Origin: Salvelinus alpinus
Lineage: Eukaryota; Chordata; Actinopteri; Salmoniformes; Salmonidae
Reading direction: 5' to 3'
Length of the DNA: 64,000 nucleotides
Assembly: GCF_045679555.1 (NCBI RefSeq)
Contig: NC_092090.1
Span: 33,224,093 to 33,288,092, forward strand
Below the pieces are notes generated by a model, which saw only the letters and a program-made list of their open reading frames with translations, searched no databases and was not told the origin of the DNA. The position numbers and the translations under genes are program-made. The first letter of the stretch is position 1, and each line of letters starts with the position of its first letter. Of the stretch, positions 33,721 to 57,820 are shown in pieces.

Positions 33721-35149
33721 TGTGGGTTCAAAAAACAGTAGAACGCGAATTAATTCGTTTATCAAATTTAGTTTCCTAGATCTGCATAGACCTGCCCATA
33801 GGACCTGCCTCTCAATATTGGTAATCCAATCAAAAGACGTGGACGCCCTAGGCCTGCTAGCTGGCTCCTGTGTAACACTGGAGCCAGCCAGCAGGCGTAC
33901 AATAGCCAACTCTAAAGCTGATTGGTTGACACAAAATTTTAATTTCCATTCACTTTAAGCTACAAGCGCCCGCACTGTTGATTCTGAAGGCCTGAGGGCA
34001 GATTTTAGACCCCTGGCAACACATGATGGCTGAATATGATTGGATAAAAGATCTAACGTAAAGACCAGCCCTCCAAATCTCAACCTGGGGCTGGAAGCAG
34101 TGCAACCAAGAGGAAAGCTATGAAATGAAGAGTATAACTCTTACTCTGGGGAATAATTTAATACATATTTGTGGGAAAATATATTTAAAAAAAATATATA
34201 TTCTGATGATGTTTAGGCCAGCAGAGAAGGCCTTGCAGGCCCTGACGGCCCACCACTGGAAATGACTGACTACCTCTTATCCGCTGTTGGGACTCTGCTG
34301 TTGGGACAGCTTTATGTAGGCCGTAACAGTTGTGGTCAAAGTTTGTCACCGTTAAAGTGCAATTAATGTATTGTTTCGTTTAGTGTTGTGTTGTGTAGGG
34401 GCTTTGCTGGCATGCATCCCCCCAATTTCTTTGTTTGCCCCACCAAGATTTACAGGCAAAAATCGCCACTGGATTTGACTACAGCTGCCTACAGCTGTAG
34501 GATATTAATTTAATCACCCTGTTTTTGCAGAAAATGTCCAGCACAGCAGGAAATGCAAACTTCTACTGTATTTGAGGTTTAAAAAGGCTTATAAAGTTTG
34601 TAATTTCCACTTAAAAATGGCAGACTTGATTTGTCCTAACTTAAACTTTATCAACCCCTACAAAAATGTAAATTAATTATAATCCATACAATAATTCACA
34701 TTTCCTGTTGCTGTAGGATTATTTTCCTACTGTGAGAAACTGGTCAAATTAAGATCCTTTATCTGTACCCTATAGCAAGTCCCTTGTGGATCCTTGGCTG
34801 TATAAATGCTCATCTAGACCACTCGTGTTCACAGATGATTGTGGCCCACTTACGTGTTGAGCAGAGTGGTCTGTGTATGTCCATGTTTCTGGAGCCCCAT
34901 TCTGATTTAAGGCATAATGAACGGTTGACTCAGCTAATCCAGGGTTTTCCGTGGTCTTTTCAAGACCTTTTCTCCCATCCTCTCACTGTTCTACATTGTT
35001 AGGCCTATATGGGATCTGGAAGATAGAGGGTTCAGGTCAGGAACATTCAGACATGTTGAGTTTACACCTGGAAACTTTTGCTGCTAAATAGCACATGATA
35101 CATTACAGGTATTCCTAATAATCCTAAATAGTAATCCTTAGACAAGTAA

Positions 35150-35362
35150 GCCTTGTCCGAGCCAGAACGACACATAGGGACGGGAGCAAGTACACCCCAT
35201 GGACATGACGCTAGTCGGTCGCAGGACCTCAACCCCAATCCATTTCCTTAATGCAGAGTGCCAAGCAGAGAGGCTTGGTATGACTTGGTATGACTTGACC
35301 AGGGATGGAACCCCCTATCTTCCTATCTCAGTGCAGACACTCTAACCACAAGGCCACTGTGT
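35150..35362 (-). mobile_element. tRNA-derived SINE (second type)
   Basis: On minus it opens cagtggccttgtggttagag with box-A-like and box-B-like (gggttccatccc) elements. A body with accaagcctctctgcttgg and a caaccccaatccattt segment follows. It differs from the HpaI and SlmI-like SINEs in this window. Confidence 0.5.
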
Positions 35363-35977
35363 TGGTTTATTAATTTATGACTGAATTCAGAATTTTTATG
35401 GATACCATTAGCTTATCACCCTGATTATTGTGAGGACCATCCCATAATAGCCTCGTATTAATGGTTACTTAGAAGTCTACTCTTAAGATAAGTGTTTGGA
35501 GGTAAGAGGTTAATTTGATTCAGATTACAGTCAGCTCTCTATCAGGAGCAGTAAAGAGAGCCTTGGGTCTTATCCATCCATGACCATGGAGATGAGCTGC
35601 GAAGGTCATGACTTGTTTGCATTATGATAATCAACTCTTAGATAAAACATCCTTAGAGCGCCCTCAGGACTCTTCGCTCATCATCAACAACTCTCGTCCT
35701 TGAGTCAATTAAACAGTGGCAAAAAGAAAACTCAACACTGTAGTATAATCAGGGACACCCAGTTACCCTCGTCATGAATCAAGCAAATCCTGCAGTCTGG
35801 CAGAGAGTACTGTAGTATTAAAGCTAGAATCCTTAATTGAAACAATAACAGTGGCCACCCTGCCTGTGTTTTGGTAAAAATCTGAGGGATGGGCTTGGAG
35901 AAATGTAACCACTCTCAAACTTATAGACAGAGCTATGGATGCAAGGATGGACCATCCATGATATCAAAATGATAGTT

Positions 35978-36160
35978 TTGGGCTCTATTCAATTTGTATT
36001 GCTGAAGCGTTACAGATTGCGCAATATAAAGGTAATTTCCGATTGAGCCGACATATGCAGTGTTTACCGTGAATGCTGTCACCGCTAACGCAGGAACATC
36101 GCCTTTAAATTTCAATCATTCTGTAACACTGAATTTCCACAGTAAGGGTTGAAAAGAGGA
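35978..36160 (-). mobile_element. Second copy of the intron-3 MITE, reversed
   Basis: It shares gggctctattcaat, tccgattgagccgacatatg and gcctttaaatttcaat with the element at 19109-19298, in the opposite orientation. Its right terminal repeat is decayed. Confidence 0.5.
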
Positions 36161-36970
36161 ACCCTTAAAGGTCCAATGCAGCCATTTTTATCTCAATATT
36201 TAAAATTAAATACCTTACTGCGATTGTTTTCAATTAAAATGTTCAAAAGGAAACAAAAATAGCTTCTAAGTAAATAGCAATTTCTCAAGCAAGAATCAAG
36301 CAAAACAGGCTGAGATTTCAGGTGGTCTTTTCAAACAGCACTTACACTTAAAGGGTATTATCATAATTTCACAATATTATTCCAACCTGATAGTGTGGAA
36401 ATATATATAAAACATAGGGGGGAAAATATTTCTGCACTGGGCCTTTAACCATGTTTTGAGGCTATATAGTGTTTGTTTGTTTGTAAACAATGTAAATGTA
36501 GAGTAATACAAACCTGTATTTTGTGTTCTGATGGGGTAGGACAGTTGAACTAAGCTCATGAGGCATTTATAAGTTATAATCTTTAAGCATCATTGAGTAT
36601 ATATCATTAATTTCTAAGTCCAAAAACTGATGAAGCAACTAAGGATTCCAGCTTTACGACCCAGACCACCAGGTTCAGAGACAGTTTCTATGTACAGGCA
36701 GTGCGGATCATTTTACTCAGCCCCAACTTTAGGTGTACAATAGAAAAGGATCTATCTGGTACTACGGGTAATTCCCGTGGTACCAGTACCTACCGTACAG
36801 TAAATGTTTTCCTGGGAAATTCCAAGACTTTTTAAATGATTTCTACAGCGACATCCACACAGCTTTTCTCCCACGAGTTCTTCTCACAGTTCCCGTTGTA
36901 TCATACTGCTTGGCTATTTAAGGTCCGTAGGAAGCCAGATCATCTCATACTTCCCTCCTCGCAGAAAGAT

Positions 36971-45537
<8,567 letters not shown>

Positions 45538-47065
45538 TGGATACGCTTCATACAAGCCCTGGAATTCTCTCACTGATGTTCTCTGTGTTTTTGTGAATGT
45601 ACATATAATGTACATAACCCAATATAGTAAAACGATATAATACAATTGATATGCTAATATAACAAAAATATTGTGTGTGACCTATTTGTTGTTGTAGTTG
45701 GGTTTTTCCACCTCTAAAAAAATCTAAATGTTACAGTTAACTGAATGAGAGTGAAGTTTCTCCTGCATCTTGGCTTGTGCTACAATAGCTAGATGAATAA
45801 ACCATGTCTCCTCCCTAGCTAGCGCTGTCAGCCGGTCCCTCTCATTAGCCTGCTGATGGGATCCGAGAGGGACACATTTAACTCCCTGACATTGACACAT
45901 TGGAAATACTCCCAGTGTGTGGCAGTGCATCAAGCAGAAGGGCTCATATATTATCTCCAGAAAGGCTGACGTGTACATAAAAAGCTGTTGTTACATCAGT
46001 CCACATAGCTTGATTCCGAACAACCTGGATTTCCCATATATAGCTCATCTACTTACTGTATTTCCATCAGTAAGGTTCATAGCCCTGAGTTGTTGGGAAA
46101 CTATGTGACTGATGCTAACATATAGGCATATATCATCATTAGGCCTATCTAATCCCAGATTCCATGTGCTGCTCAACTAAAATAATGTGAAAGATGGTTG
46201 TGTTGTGTTATGAGTTGTGTTATGAAAGCGTTCAAGACAGTACTGTCTCACCGACCAGATATTGCGGTCAAGTGTCTTTATCATAGTGCTCCGGTTGTCT
46301 CATTGATGCTGCTAAAATATACAACCACATACAGTATGTCCACCTAATGCGTGTCATGTTATTCAGTGTGGGTTGGTTGTTGAAGTTGTCTTTGCGGGGG
46401 CTAGTGCGTCATGGGTCTTGTGGTCAGCTGTCAGCTGTCAGGGACGTCAGGATTCCCCACTGGATTCCATTACAAAGGCGTGTGCCAGAGCTGTTGCTGG
46501 GGGTCAGCATGAACTCTGTCCAGAGTGACATGTATCAGCAATACAAGTATAGAAAGTGGTTTAGTCAAAGAGGAAGTGGTCTATTATTTCACTAGTCACA
46601 AGTCACATGTGTCCCTATCCCTCTTGGGCCTGTCAAGCTGTCAGCTCATGGGAACACGATGAGGAAGTTATGCGAACACTAACAAAAGGTCATAATCCTC
46701 CCGATCACAGTTTATATCAATGAGTGGCAGTGTGTCAAGCTGATCCAAGGAGTGTCCCCTCAGCAACTAATGACATCAATCTTCATCTGCTGATCTCAGA
46801 CTCCGGCTGCTTGATTAGTACTTACATGGCAAGACAAGTGGTGCTTCAGAGAGTACATACCTGGCAGGAATGTTTCTTTGATGAGTAGTGTTTATCAGGG
46901 GAAGGGGCCAGAGCTAGAGTACTGCACCTGGCCACCCGGACGGTGGCACGTGGTTGTGTTGCCAGACAGACTCCACTGTGGAGACCTGCTGCCGCCCTCA
47001 TACACCATCCAAATATAACTCTATGAATCTATAGTTCAGAATAGATGGGTCTTTGGATAAATATA
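45538..47065. other. Downstream of sulfotransferase, no gene seen
   Basis: The sult5a1 3' UTR should begin here; no standard AATAAA lies close to the stop. The remaining sequence shows only short ORFs without recognisable domains. Confidence 0.5.
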
Positions 47066-48190
47066 CACTACATGTGGACACCTGCTCAAACATTTCATTC
47101 CAAAATCATGGGCATTAATGTTGAGTTGGTCCCCCCCTTTGCTGTTATAACAGCCTCCACTCTTCTGGGAAGGCTTTCCACTAGATGTTGGAACATTGCT
47201 GCGGGGACTTGCATCCATTCAGCCACAAGAGCATTAGTGAGGTCGGGCACTGATGTTGGGCGGTTAGGCCTGGCTCGCAGTCGGTGTTCGATGGGGTTGA
47301 GGTCGGGGCCTCTGTGCAGGCCAGTCAAGTTCTTCCAACCCGATCTCGACAAACCATTTCTGTATGGATCTCACTTTGTGCACCGGAGCATTGTCATGCT
47401 GAAACAGGAAAGGACCTTCCCCAAAACTGCTGCCACAAAGTTGGAAGCACAGAATTGTCTAGAATATCATTGTATGCTTTAACGTTAAGATTTCCCTTCA
47501 CTAGAACTAAGGGGCCTAGCCCGAACCATGAAAAACAGTCCCAGACCATTATTCCTCCTCCACCAAACTTTACAGTTGACACTGTGCATTGGGGCAGGTA
47601 GCGTTCTCCTGGCATCCGCCAAACCCAGATTCGTCTGTCGGACTGCCTGATGGAGAAGCGTGATTCAGTACTCCAGAGAATGCGTTTCCATTGTTCCAGA
47701 GTCCATGGTGATCTTAGGCTTGTGTGTGGCTACTTGGCCATGGAAACCCATTTCATGAAGCTCCCGACAAACAGTTATTGTGGTGAAGTTGCTTCCAGAG
47801 GCAGTTTGGAACTCTGTAGTGAGTGTTTCAACCGAGGACAGACGATATTTATGCGCTATAAGATTTAGCACTCGGTGGTCCCATTCTGTGAGCTTGGGTG
47901 GCCTACCACTTCACGGCTGAGCAGTTGTTGCTCCTAGACATTTACACTTCACAATAACAGCACTTACTGTTGACAGGGGCAGCTCAAGTTGTTGGAAAGG
48001 TGGCATCCTATGACAGTGCCACGTTGAAAGTCACTGAGCTTTTCAGTAAGGCCATTCTACTGCCAATGTTTGTCTATAGAGATTGCATGGCTGTGTGCTC
48101 GATTTTATACAACTGTCAGTAATGGGTGTGGCTGAAATATCCGAATCCATTCATTTGAAAGGGTGTCCACATACTTTTGTATATATAGTG
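47066..48190 (-). mobile_element. Tc1-like transposon with TA duplication
   Basis: Ends are cactacatgtggaca at the left and the inverted ccacatacttttgtatatatagtg at the right, with TA at 47064-47065 and 48191-48192. The family is the same as the inner element at 54830-55967. Confidence 0.85.
47110..47870 (-). pseudogene. Tc1 transposase pseudogene
   Basis: Minus-strand pieces show [20 protein letters not shown] (about 47520-47580), a QHDNAP-type second Asp (about 47390) and PDLNPIEH with the catalytic Glu retained (about 47290). Several frameshifts divide them. The N-terminal DNA-binding part is decayed. Confidence 0.78.
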
Positions 48191-48192
48191 TA

Positions 48193-49790
48193 TGTTGAAT
48201 TTTCATTTACATACCAGAGATATGTATAATGTTTTGGATAAATGCATGTAAAGACATTTAGCTATTCTTAATCTAAACACTACTCATATTTCAAATGACA
48301 CCAAGACTGACTTTGTAGCATCTAAAGATTCATCGTTGTAGTGTCACAAATTTCCCAATTTTAATCAATTATTTCTCATGAATAATTTTGGATTTAGACT
48401 TCAAAAGGTATTCGAAACATCCTTCCCCCAAAGGGCCTTCATATGGTTTTATTTCAGGAAGATCCAAAACATCATAAATATCTTTGGTCCAACCTGTTGT
48501 GGAATTGCACCTAGCAAACAGGTAGAACTGAGGGAGGAGTAGGGCAGCAAAGGGCTAAAATCATCACAATAGCCGTCCTCACATTCACGTCATAGAATTA
48601 CCATAGCTATGCTAATGCACACTGTGCAGTGCGTGTGTTATTGTAACAACTGCTAATTAAGCTATGCGCAGTGAAACAATGAATGGAAACAGGCTAGGAG
48701 GAGAAAAACTCTGTTGTGATAAGATGCTCTGGAGTCCTCCTGTTGTCCAGAGAACACCTCAGTTTTACTAGGCTCTGACTGAGACACACACACAGCGCTT
48801 GTGGGGATCCTCTTCACACCACTCCACCTGTACACTGGGCTAAGAGGAGATATCTGTCACAACCTTTGGTGAATATAGGTACTGGTCTGCTCTGAAGTTT
48901 TACAGCTTTCACTGTATGAGACTCTAGTGAGTCACTTTTTCTTTGATTAAGTAACAGAGAAATTGTTGTGTGGGAGTGAAGTCAGACAAATCTCAGCAGA
49001 CCTTCAGATGAAAAACATTTCAATGTGTAGCATGACAATAGTCTCTCTAGACAGACGGGTTTCATCCCACAATGTACCAATTTCCTGCATACGCGTCTGT
49101 AGAAGTTCCGGCGTGAGTTGGGACATGGAGGACAATTTGGAAATGGGATGCGCCACACCGGTGACGTCACTGCCGTATCTGCTTGTTGCCCTAGCTAAAC
49201 ATGAGAACAACTCCCGCCTACATTTTAAGCCCTGCCTTAGCAATCCTCGCAATTTGTTGGGAGAGTTGTCTGTCTGAAGAAGACTCTTCCCAGAACCCTC
49301 CTTAGTTTCAGAGAGTAGCATGACACTGATGGTTGTGAGACCAAAGTGTTTAGTCACTGTGCACTATACTGTTTATGCAATCCATTATAATTATTCATCA
49401 TGGTTGAATCAAGAGCATATTTCTCACATCCAAGAGCCCTATCTGCCCTACTGAGGTCCACATGTCACCCATGTCATTATAGACCAGACCTGGCTCCAGC
49501 CATCTTAATATCTACATGTTTTCACATGGATTCATGTCAGGGGAACTGGGTGACATGCTCTGGGGTGTTTAGCCAACATAATACCCAACACAATACCCAC
49601 CCTCAATGTTCCCTGGTTGATGACCCTGTGTGTGTATGTGTGTGTGTGCACGTGCGCGTGTGTGTGTCAGAGAGAGGAGAGAGGGAGAGAGACGATCAAG
49701 AAAACTGTCGTGAGCAAGAAATTGAATGTTGTATATCAAGCAAAGGAGAGAGCAATATATAATATATGACAGAAAATGAGTATGAAACAA
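48193..49790. other. Unassigned region
   Basis: Apart from the doubtful exon-like ORF near 49.0-49.2 kb, nothing recognisable is seen. Confidence 0.4.
48982..49217 (-). other. Doubtful exon-like ORF
   Basis: An open minus-strand segment is preceded by a tgtag acceptor-like site. It reads RRELFSCLARATSRYGSDVT to a stop after LHIEMFFI. Its amino-acid mix (LTPELLQTRMQEIGTLWDET) looks more protein-like than the surrounding sequence. I do not recognise the family. It could be a last exon of an unknown gene, a processed relic or chance. Confidence 0.25.
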
Positions 49791-49791
49791 C

Positions 49792-49805
49792 ATGAGAGAG
49801 AGACA

Positions 49806-49842
<37 letters not shown>

Positions 49843-49933
49843 TGAGAGAGACAGAGAGAGAGAGAGAGTGAGAGAGACAGAGAGAGTGAGAGAGACAGAG
49901 AGAGAGAGAGAGAGAGACAAAGAGAGAGAGTGT

Positions 49934-49967
<34 letters not shown>

Positions 49968-49991
49968 GAGAGACAGAGAGAGAGAGAGAGC
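49792..49991. repeat. (GA)n-rich microsatellite
   Basis: About 200 bases of GA repeats are interrupted by regular gacaga and gtga variants. Apparent Ser/Leu-rich ORFs on minus are products of this repeat. Confidence 0.95.
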
Positions 49992-50344
49992 TCCCCCTCT
50001 ACCCATGGTCCAGCTGCCTCTCCTGTAAATAAGGCTGGGTGAGGACAAGAGAGAAGGCCATCGCAGGCTGCTGCCTAAAACAGGTGTGACAGACATTTAA
50101 TACCTGTCCCCTCTCATTTAGACCATCGTAATGTCCCATCATGTCAGAACGTGGAAAGGCACTTAGCCACTGAGGGAGCTGTGAAGAAAAGAAGCCTGGC
50201 CCGGTGCCTATAACCCACCAACCACCCACAGAGACAGAACAAAGTCACTCCTGCTCAGAGACAGGCACAGGCTCCGCAGATATAGACTAGAACTTATAGT
50301 ACATTTACAACATACAAGACATATGCAAGCACACATGCATGTGC

Positions 50345-54299
<3,955 letters not shown>

Positions 54300-54307
54300 G
54301 TTGACCA

Positions 54308-54490
54308 CAGTGTAGGTTGGTGGGTGGAGCTATAGGATAATGGGCTCATTGTAATGGCTGGAATGTTGTCAATGGAACGGAGTCAAACATGGTTCCCATA
54401 TGTTTGATCAGTTTGATACCATTCCATTTTTCCATTCGAGCCATTACAATGAGCCTGTCCTCCTATAGCTCCTCCCACAAGCCTCCACTG
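54308..54490. mobile_element. Palindromic hAT MITE with exact 8-bp duplication
   Basis: The ends are cagtgtaggttggtggg and, inverted, ccacaagcctccactg. The two halves pair over about 55 bases (gggctcattgtaatggct with agccattacaatgagcc). GTTGACCA flanks both sides (54300-54307 and 54491-54498). No ORF is present. Confidence 0.9.
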
Positions 54491-54829
54491 GTTGACCAAT
54501 TGAATTTTCCTGCCTATGGTATAATAATGTTCACTACTGTCTGTTTTGAGGAAGTAAAGTGCCTTCAGAAACTATTCACACCACTTGACTTTTTCCACAT
54601 TTTGTTGTGTTACAGCCTGAATTTAAATTGATTCAACTGAGATTTTGTGTCACTGGCCTACATACCCCATAATGTCAAAGTGGAATTATGTTTGACATTT
54701 TTATTATATTTTATAAAATTAATAAAAAATGAAAATCTGAAATGTCTTGAGTCAATAAGTATTCATCCTCTTTGTTACGGCATGTCTAAATAAGTTCAGG
54801 AGTAAAAATATGCTTAACAAGTCACAATA

Positions 54830-55967
54830 CACTACAACAACAAAAGTATTTTTGCTGCTATAACAGCCTCCACTCTTCTGGGAAGGCTTTTCACTAGATC
54901 AGGGGTGTCCAACCCTGTTCCTGGAGAGCAACCTTCCTGTATGTAACTAACCTGGTTCAGTTTATCAACCAGCTAATTATTAGAATCAGGTGTGCTAGAT
55001 TAGGGTTGGAGTGAAAACCTACAGGATGGTAGCTCTCCAGGAACAGGGTTGGACAACCCTGCACTAGATGTTGGAACATTCCTGCGGGAACTTGCTTCCA
55101 TTCAGCCACAAGAGCATTAGTGAGGTCGGTCACTGATGTTGGGCGACTAGGCGCCTAGCTTGCAGTCGGGTTTCAGGGCTCTGTGCAGGCCAGTCAAGTT
55201 CTTCCAAACCTATCTCGACAAACCATTTCTGTATGTGTACGTGCTCTGTGTACGTGGGCATTGTCATGCTGAAACAGGAAAGGGCCTTCCTCAAACTGTT
55301 GCCACAAAGCTGGTAGCACATATTTGTCTAGAATGTCATTGTATGCTGTGGCCCGGACCATGAAAAACAGCCCCAGATCATTATTCCTCCACCAAACTTT
55401 ACAGTTGGCACTATGCATTGGGGCAGGTAGCGTTCTCCTGGCATCCGCCAAACCCAGATTCTTAGCCTTGTGTGCCGCTGCTCGGCCATTGAAACCCATT
55501 TCATGAAGCTCCTGTCAAACAGTTATTGTGCTGACGTTGCTTCCAGAGGCAATTTGGAACTCGGAGTGAGTTTTGCAAACGAGTACAGACGATTTTTACG
55601 CGTTACGTGCTTCACCATTCGGCGGTCCCGTTCTGTGAGCTTGTGTGGCCTAGATCTTCACGGCTGAGCCAATGTTGCTCCTAGACATTTCCACTTCACA
55701 ATAACAGCACTTACAGTTGACCAGGGAAGCTCTAGCAGGACCGAAATTTGACGAACTGACTTGTTGGAAAGGTGGCATCCTATGACGGTGCCACGTTGAA
55801 AGTCACTGAGCTCTTCAGTAAGGCCATTCTACTGCCAATGTTTGTCTATGGAGAATGCATGGCTGTGTGCTCGATGTTATACACCGGTCAGCTACGGGTG
55901 TGGCTGAAATAGCCGAATACACTAATTTGAAGGCGTGTCCACATACTTTTGTATATATACTGTAGTG
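54830..55967 (-). mobile_element. Inner Tc1-like transposon with TA duplication
   Basis: Ends are cactacaacaacaaaagtat and ccacatacttttgtatatat...gtagtg, with TA at 54828-54829 and 55968-55969. Its sequence is a relative of 47066-48190. Minus-strand transposase scraps (FQHDNAHVHRA near 55260) are frameshifted. Confidence 0.85.
54900..55061. mobile_element. hAT MITE with 8-bp duplication, inside the inner Tc1
   Basis: Termini are caggggtgtccaaccctgtt and its inverted partner aacagggttggacaaccctg. CACTAGAT flanks both sides (54892-54899 and 55062-55069). It splits the Tc1 sequence cleanly. Confidence 0.92.
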
Positions 55968-56655
55968 TAATTTACATGGACTCACTACGCAATAATAGTA
56001 TTTTAACATTCTTTTTTAATGACTGCCTCATCTCTGTACCCCACACACAATTATCTGTAAGATCCCTCCGTCGAGCAGTGAATTTCAAACACAGACTCAA
56101 CCACAAAGAATAGGGAGGTTTTCCAATGCCTCACAAAGAAGGTCACTTTTAAAAAATAAAACAAAGTTAAACTGCAAAAAAATGTGGCAAAGAAATTAAC
56201 TTTATGTCCTAAATACAAAGCATTATGTTTGGGGAAAATCCAACACAACACATCACTTACTACCACTCTTAATATTTTCAAACATGGTGGTGGCTGCATC
56301 ATGTTATGGGTATGCTTGTCATCAGGAAGTACTAGGGATTTTTTTTAGGATGAAAATAAATATAATAGACATCACAATAACCTTAAACACAAGGCCAAAT
56401 ATGCACTGGAGTTCCTTATCAAGACGACATTGAATGTTCCTGATTGGTCTAGTTACAGTTTTGACTTAAATCGGATTTAGAATCTATGCCAAGAATTGAA
56501 AATGGCTGTCTAGCAATGATCAACAACCAACTTGACAGAGGTTGAAGAATTTAAAAATAGTGTGCAAATGTTGCACAATCCAGGTGTGCAAAGCTCTTAG
56601 AGACTAACAGCTGTCATCGCTGCCAAAGGTGATTCTAACATGTATTGACTCAGGA

Positions 56656-57004
56656 TATCAGGTATGAAGGTAAGACTCAGATGCAGACACATCGAATAAA
56701 CAATGGTTTAAGGTCAGGGTAGGCAGAGGTCAAAAATCCAGAGGTGGGGCAAAGGTACAGGTCAGCAGGCAGGGTCAGGCAGAGTGGTCAGGCAGGCGGA
56801 CTCAGAGTCAGGACAGGCAAGAATCAAAACCAGGAGGACGAGAAAAAGAGAGACTGGGAAAAGCATGAGCTGAGAACAAAAGCGCTGGCTGACTTGACAA
56901 ACAAGACAAACTGGCAACAGGCAACACAGGTATAAATACACAGCGACACCTGGAGGGGGGTGGAGACAATCACAAAGACAGGTGAAACAGATCAGGGTGT
57001 GACA
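56656..57004 (-). mobile_element. Solo-LTR-like element with 5-bp duplication, inside the outer Tc1
   Basis: On minus it begins TGTCACACCCTGATCTG. The far end reads cataccTGATA, where a CA end is expected but decayed. CAGGA flanks it (56651-56655 and 57005-57009), and the Tc1 sequence resumes on either side. The first bases match the other two solo-LTR-like units. Confidence 0.72.
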
Positions 57005-57579
57005 CAGGAGTGTGAATACTACGCAAATGAAATATTTCTGTACTGAATTTTCAATAAATTTGCTAACATTTCTAAAAACATGCGTTCACTTTGTCATTAT
57101 GGGGTATTGTGTGTAGATGGGTGAGAATTATACTTTTTTTAATCCATTTTGAATTCAGGCTGTAACACAACAAAATGTGCAATAAGTCAAGGGGTATAAA
57201 TACTTTTTGAAGGCACTGTATATAAACTTGGTGAACTTTTCTCAACCCTCAAAACTCACCGTTCAGGGTCTAAAAGAAAAGATGTCCAAAAAATGTCAGG
57301 GCCAAATTGTCAGCTACTTAACACAGAGGAATTCTCTTGGTTGCTTAGCCTCTGATTATATAAGTGGGGATATGCTGGTATTGAAACTAGTGAGTGTCAG
57401 TAGCCTTTATACCCACTCTCCTCTGTGGTCTTGGTCCCTCTAGGTCGTGTAAGGTTATAGAGGCCAGTTAGTGGATCAGAGGTGTAGGAGGCAGTGCTTT
57501 CAACTGTGTGCGAGAGGGCAATAGTGCATGAAATGTAATGTACGGAACTGTAAACCTTCCTCAAAGAGTTGCACGCAAG

Positions 57580-57812
57580 CAGGGGCGGACTTAGTGATTT
57601 GGCCAGACAGCATCAGACACATGGCCTCTGCCTCGACGACTATGGCAGTATTATCAGCAGAACCTGTCTTTTTACTGAAGAAATTAATTAAACAAAAATA
57701 TCGGCTTACCTAAGTTATTTATTTTTTCAATTATGCCCAGCTCACCCTTGATGATACACTATATGAGGCCTCAGGCAATTGCCTCTTCTGCCTAATGGTA
57801 AGCCAACCGCTG
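57580..57812. mobile_element. hAT MITE with near-perfect 8-bp duplication
   Basis: It starts caggggcggacttagtga and ends ggtaagccaaccgctg. Flanks are CACGCAAG (57572-57579) and CACACAAG (57813-57820), one mismatch. The single flank difference implies some age. Confidence 0.65.
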
Positions 57813-57820
57813 CACACAAG

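Larger units (their letters stand above)
23909..34258 (-). mobile_element. hAT transposon (ZMYM1/DUF4371-like) carrying a nested provirus
   Basis: The left end begins cagtagcgtgccgtgggcc. The right end read in reverse begins cagtggtgggccgtcagg. They form imperfect terminal inverted repeats, flanked by an exact 8-bp duplication GAAATGAC at 23901-23908 and 34259-34266, the hAT hallmark. Without the provirus the element would be about 1.7 kb, so it is itself internally deleted. Its transposase fragments read on minus on both sides of the provirus. Confidence 0.88.
34267..36970. other. Intergenic region upstream of the sulfotransferase
   Basis: No host coding exon was seen. It contains a tRNA-derived SINE and a MITE copy. 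AT-rich sequence near 36400-36600 and the 200 bases before the sult start should hold the promoter and 5' UTR, but no element is clear enough to name. A longer in-frame ATG exists at 36836, but the family start is at 36971. Confidence 0.5.
54557..57218 (+). mobile_element. Tc1-like transposon holding nested insertions
   Basis: Long terminal inverted repeats of about 70 bases (aagtgccttcagaaact at the left; its partner ends tttttgaaggcactg at the right) are flanked by TA. Transposase scraps remain (KHGGGCIMLWVC near 56280). Inside it are a second Tc1, an hAT MITE within that Tc1, and a reversed solo LTR, so about 1.2 kb belongs to the outer element. Confidence 0.87.

Noticed and set aside
36836-36970. 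Longer sulfotransferase N terminus from an upstream in-frame ATG
   Set aside because: The extra residues do not resemble SULTs, while 36971 gives the family-typical start.
49569-50096. 175-codon Ser/Leu-rich ORF
   Set aside because: It is produced by the GA-rich repeat and has no other protein features.
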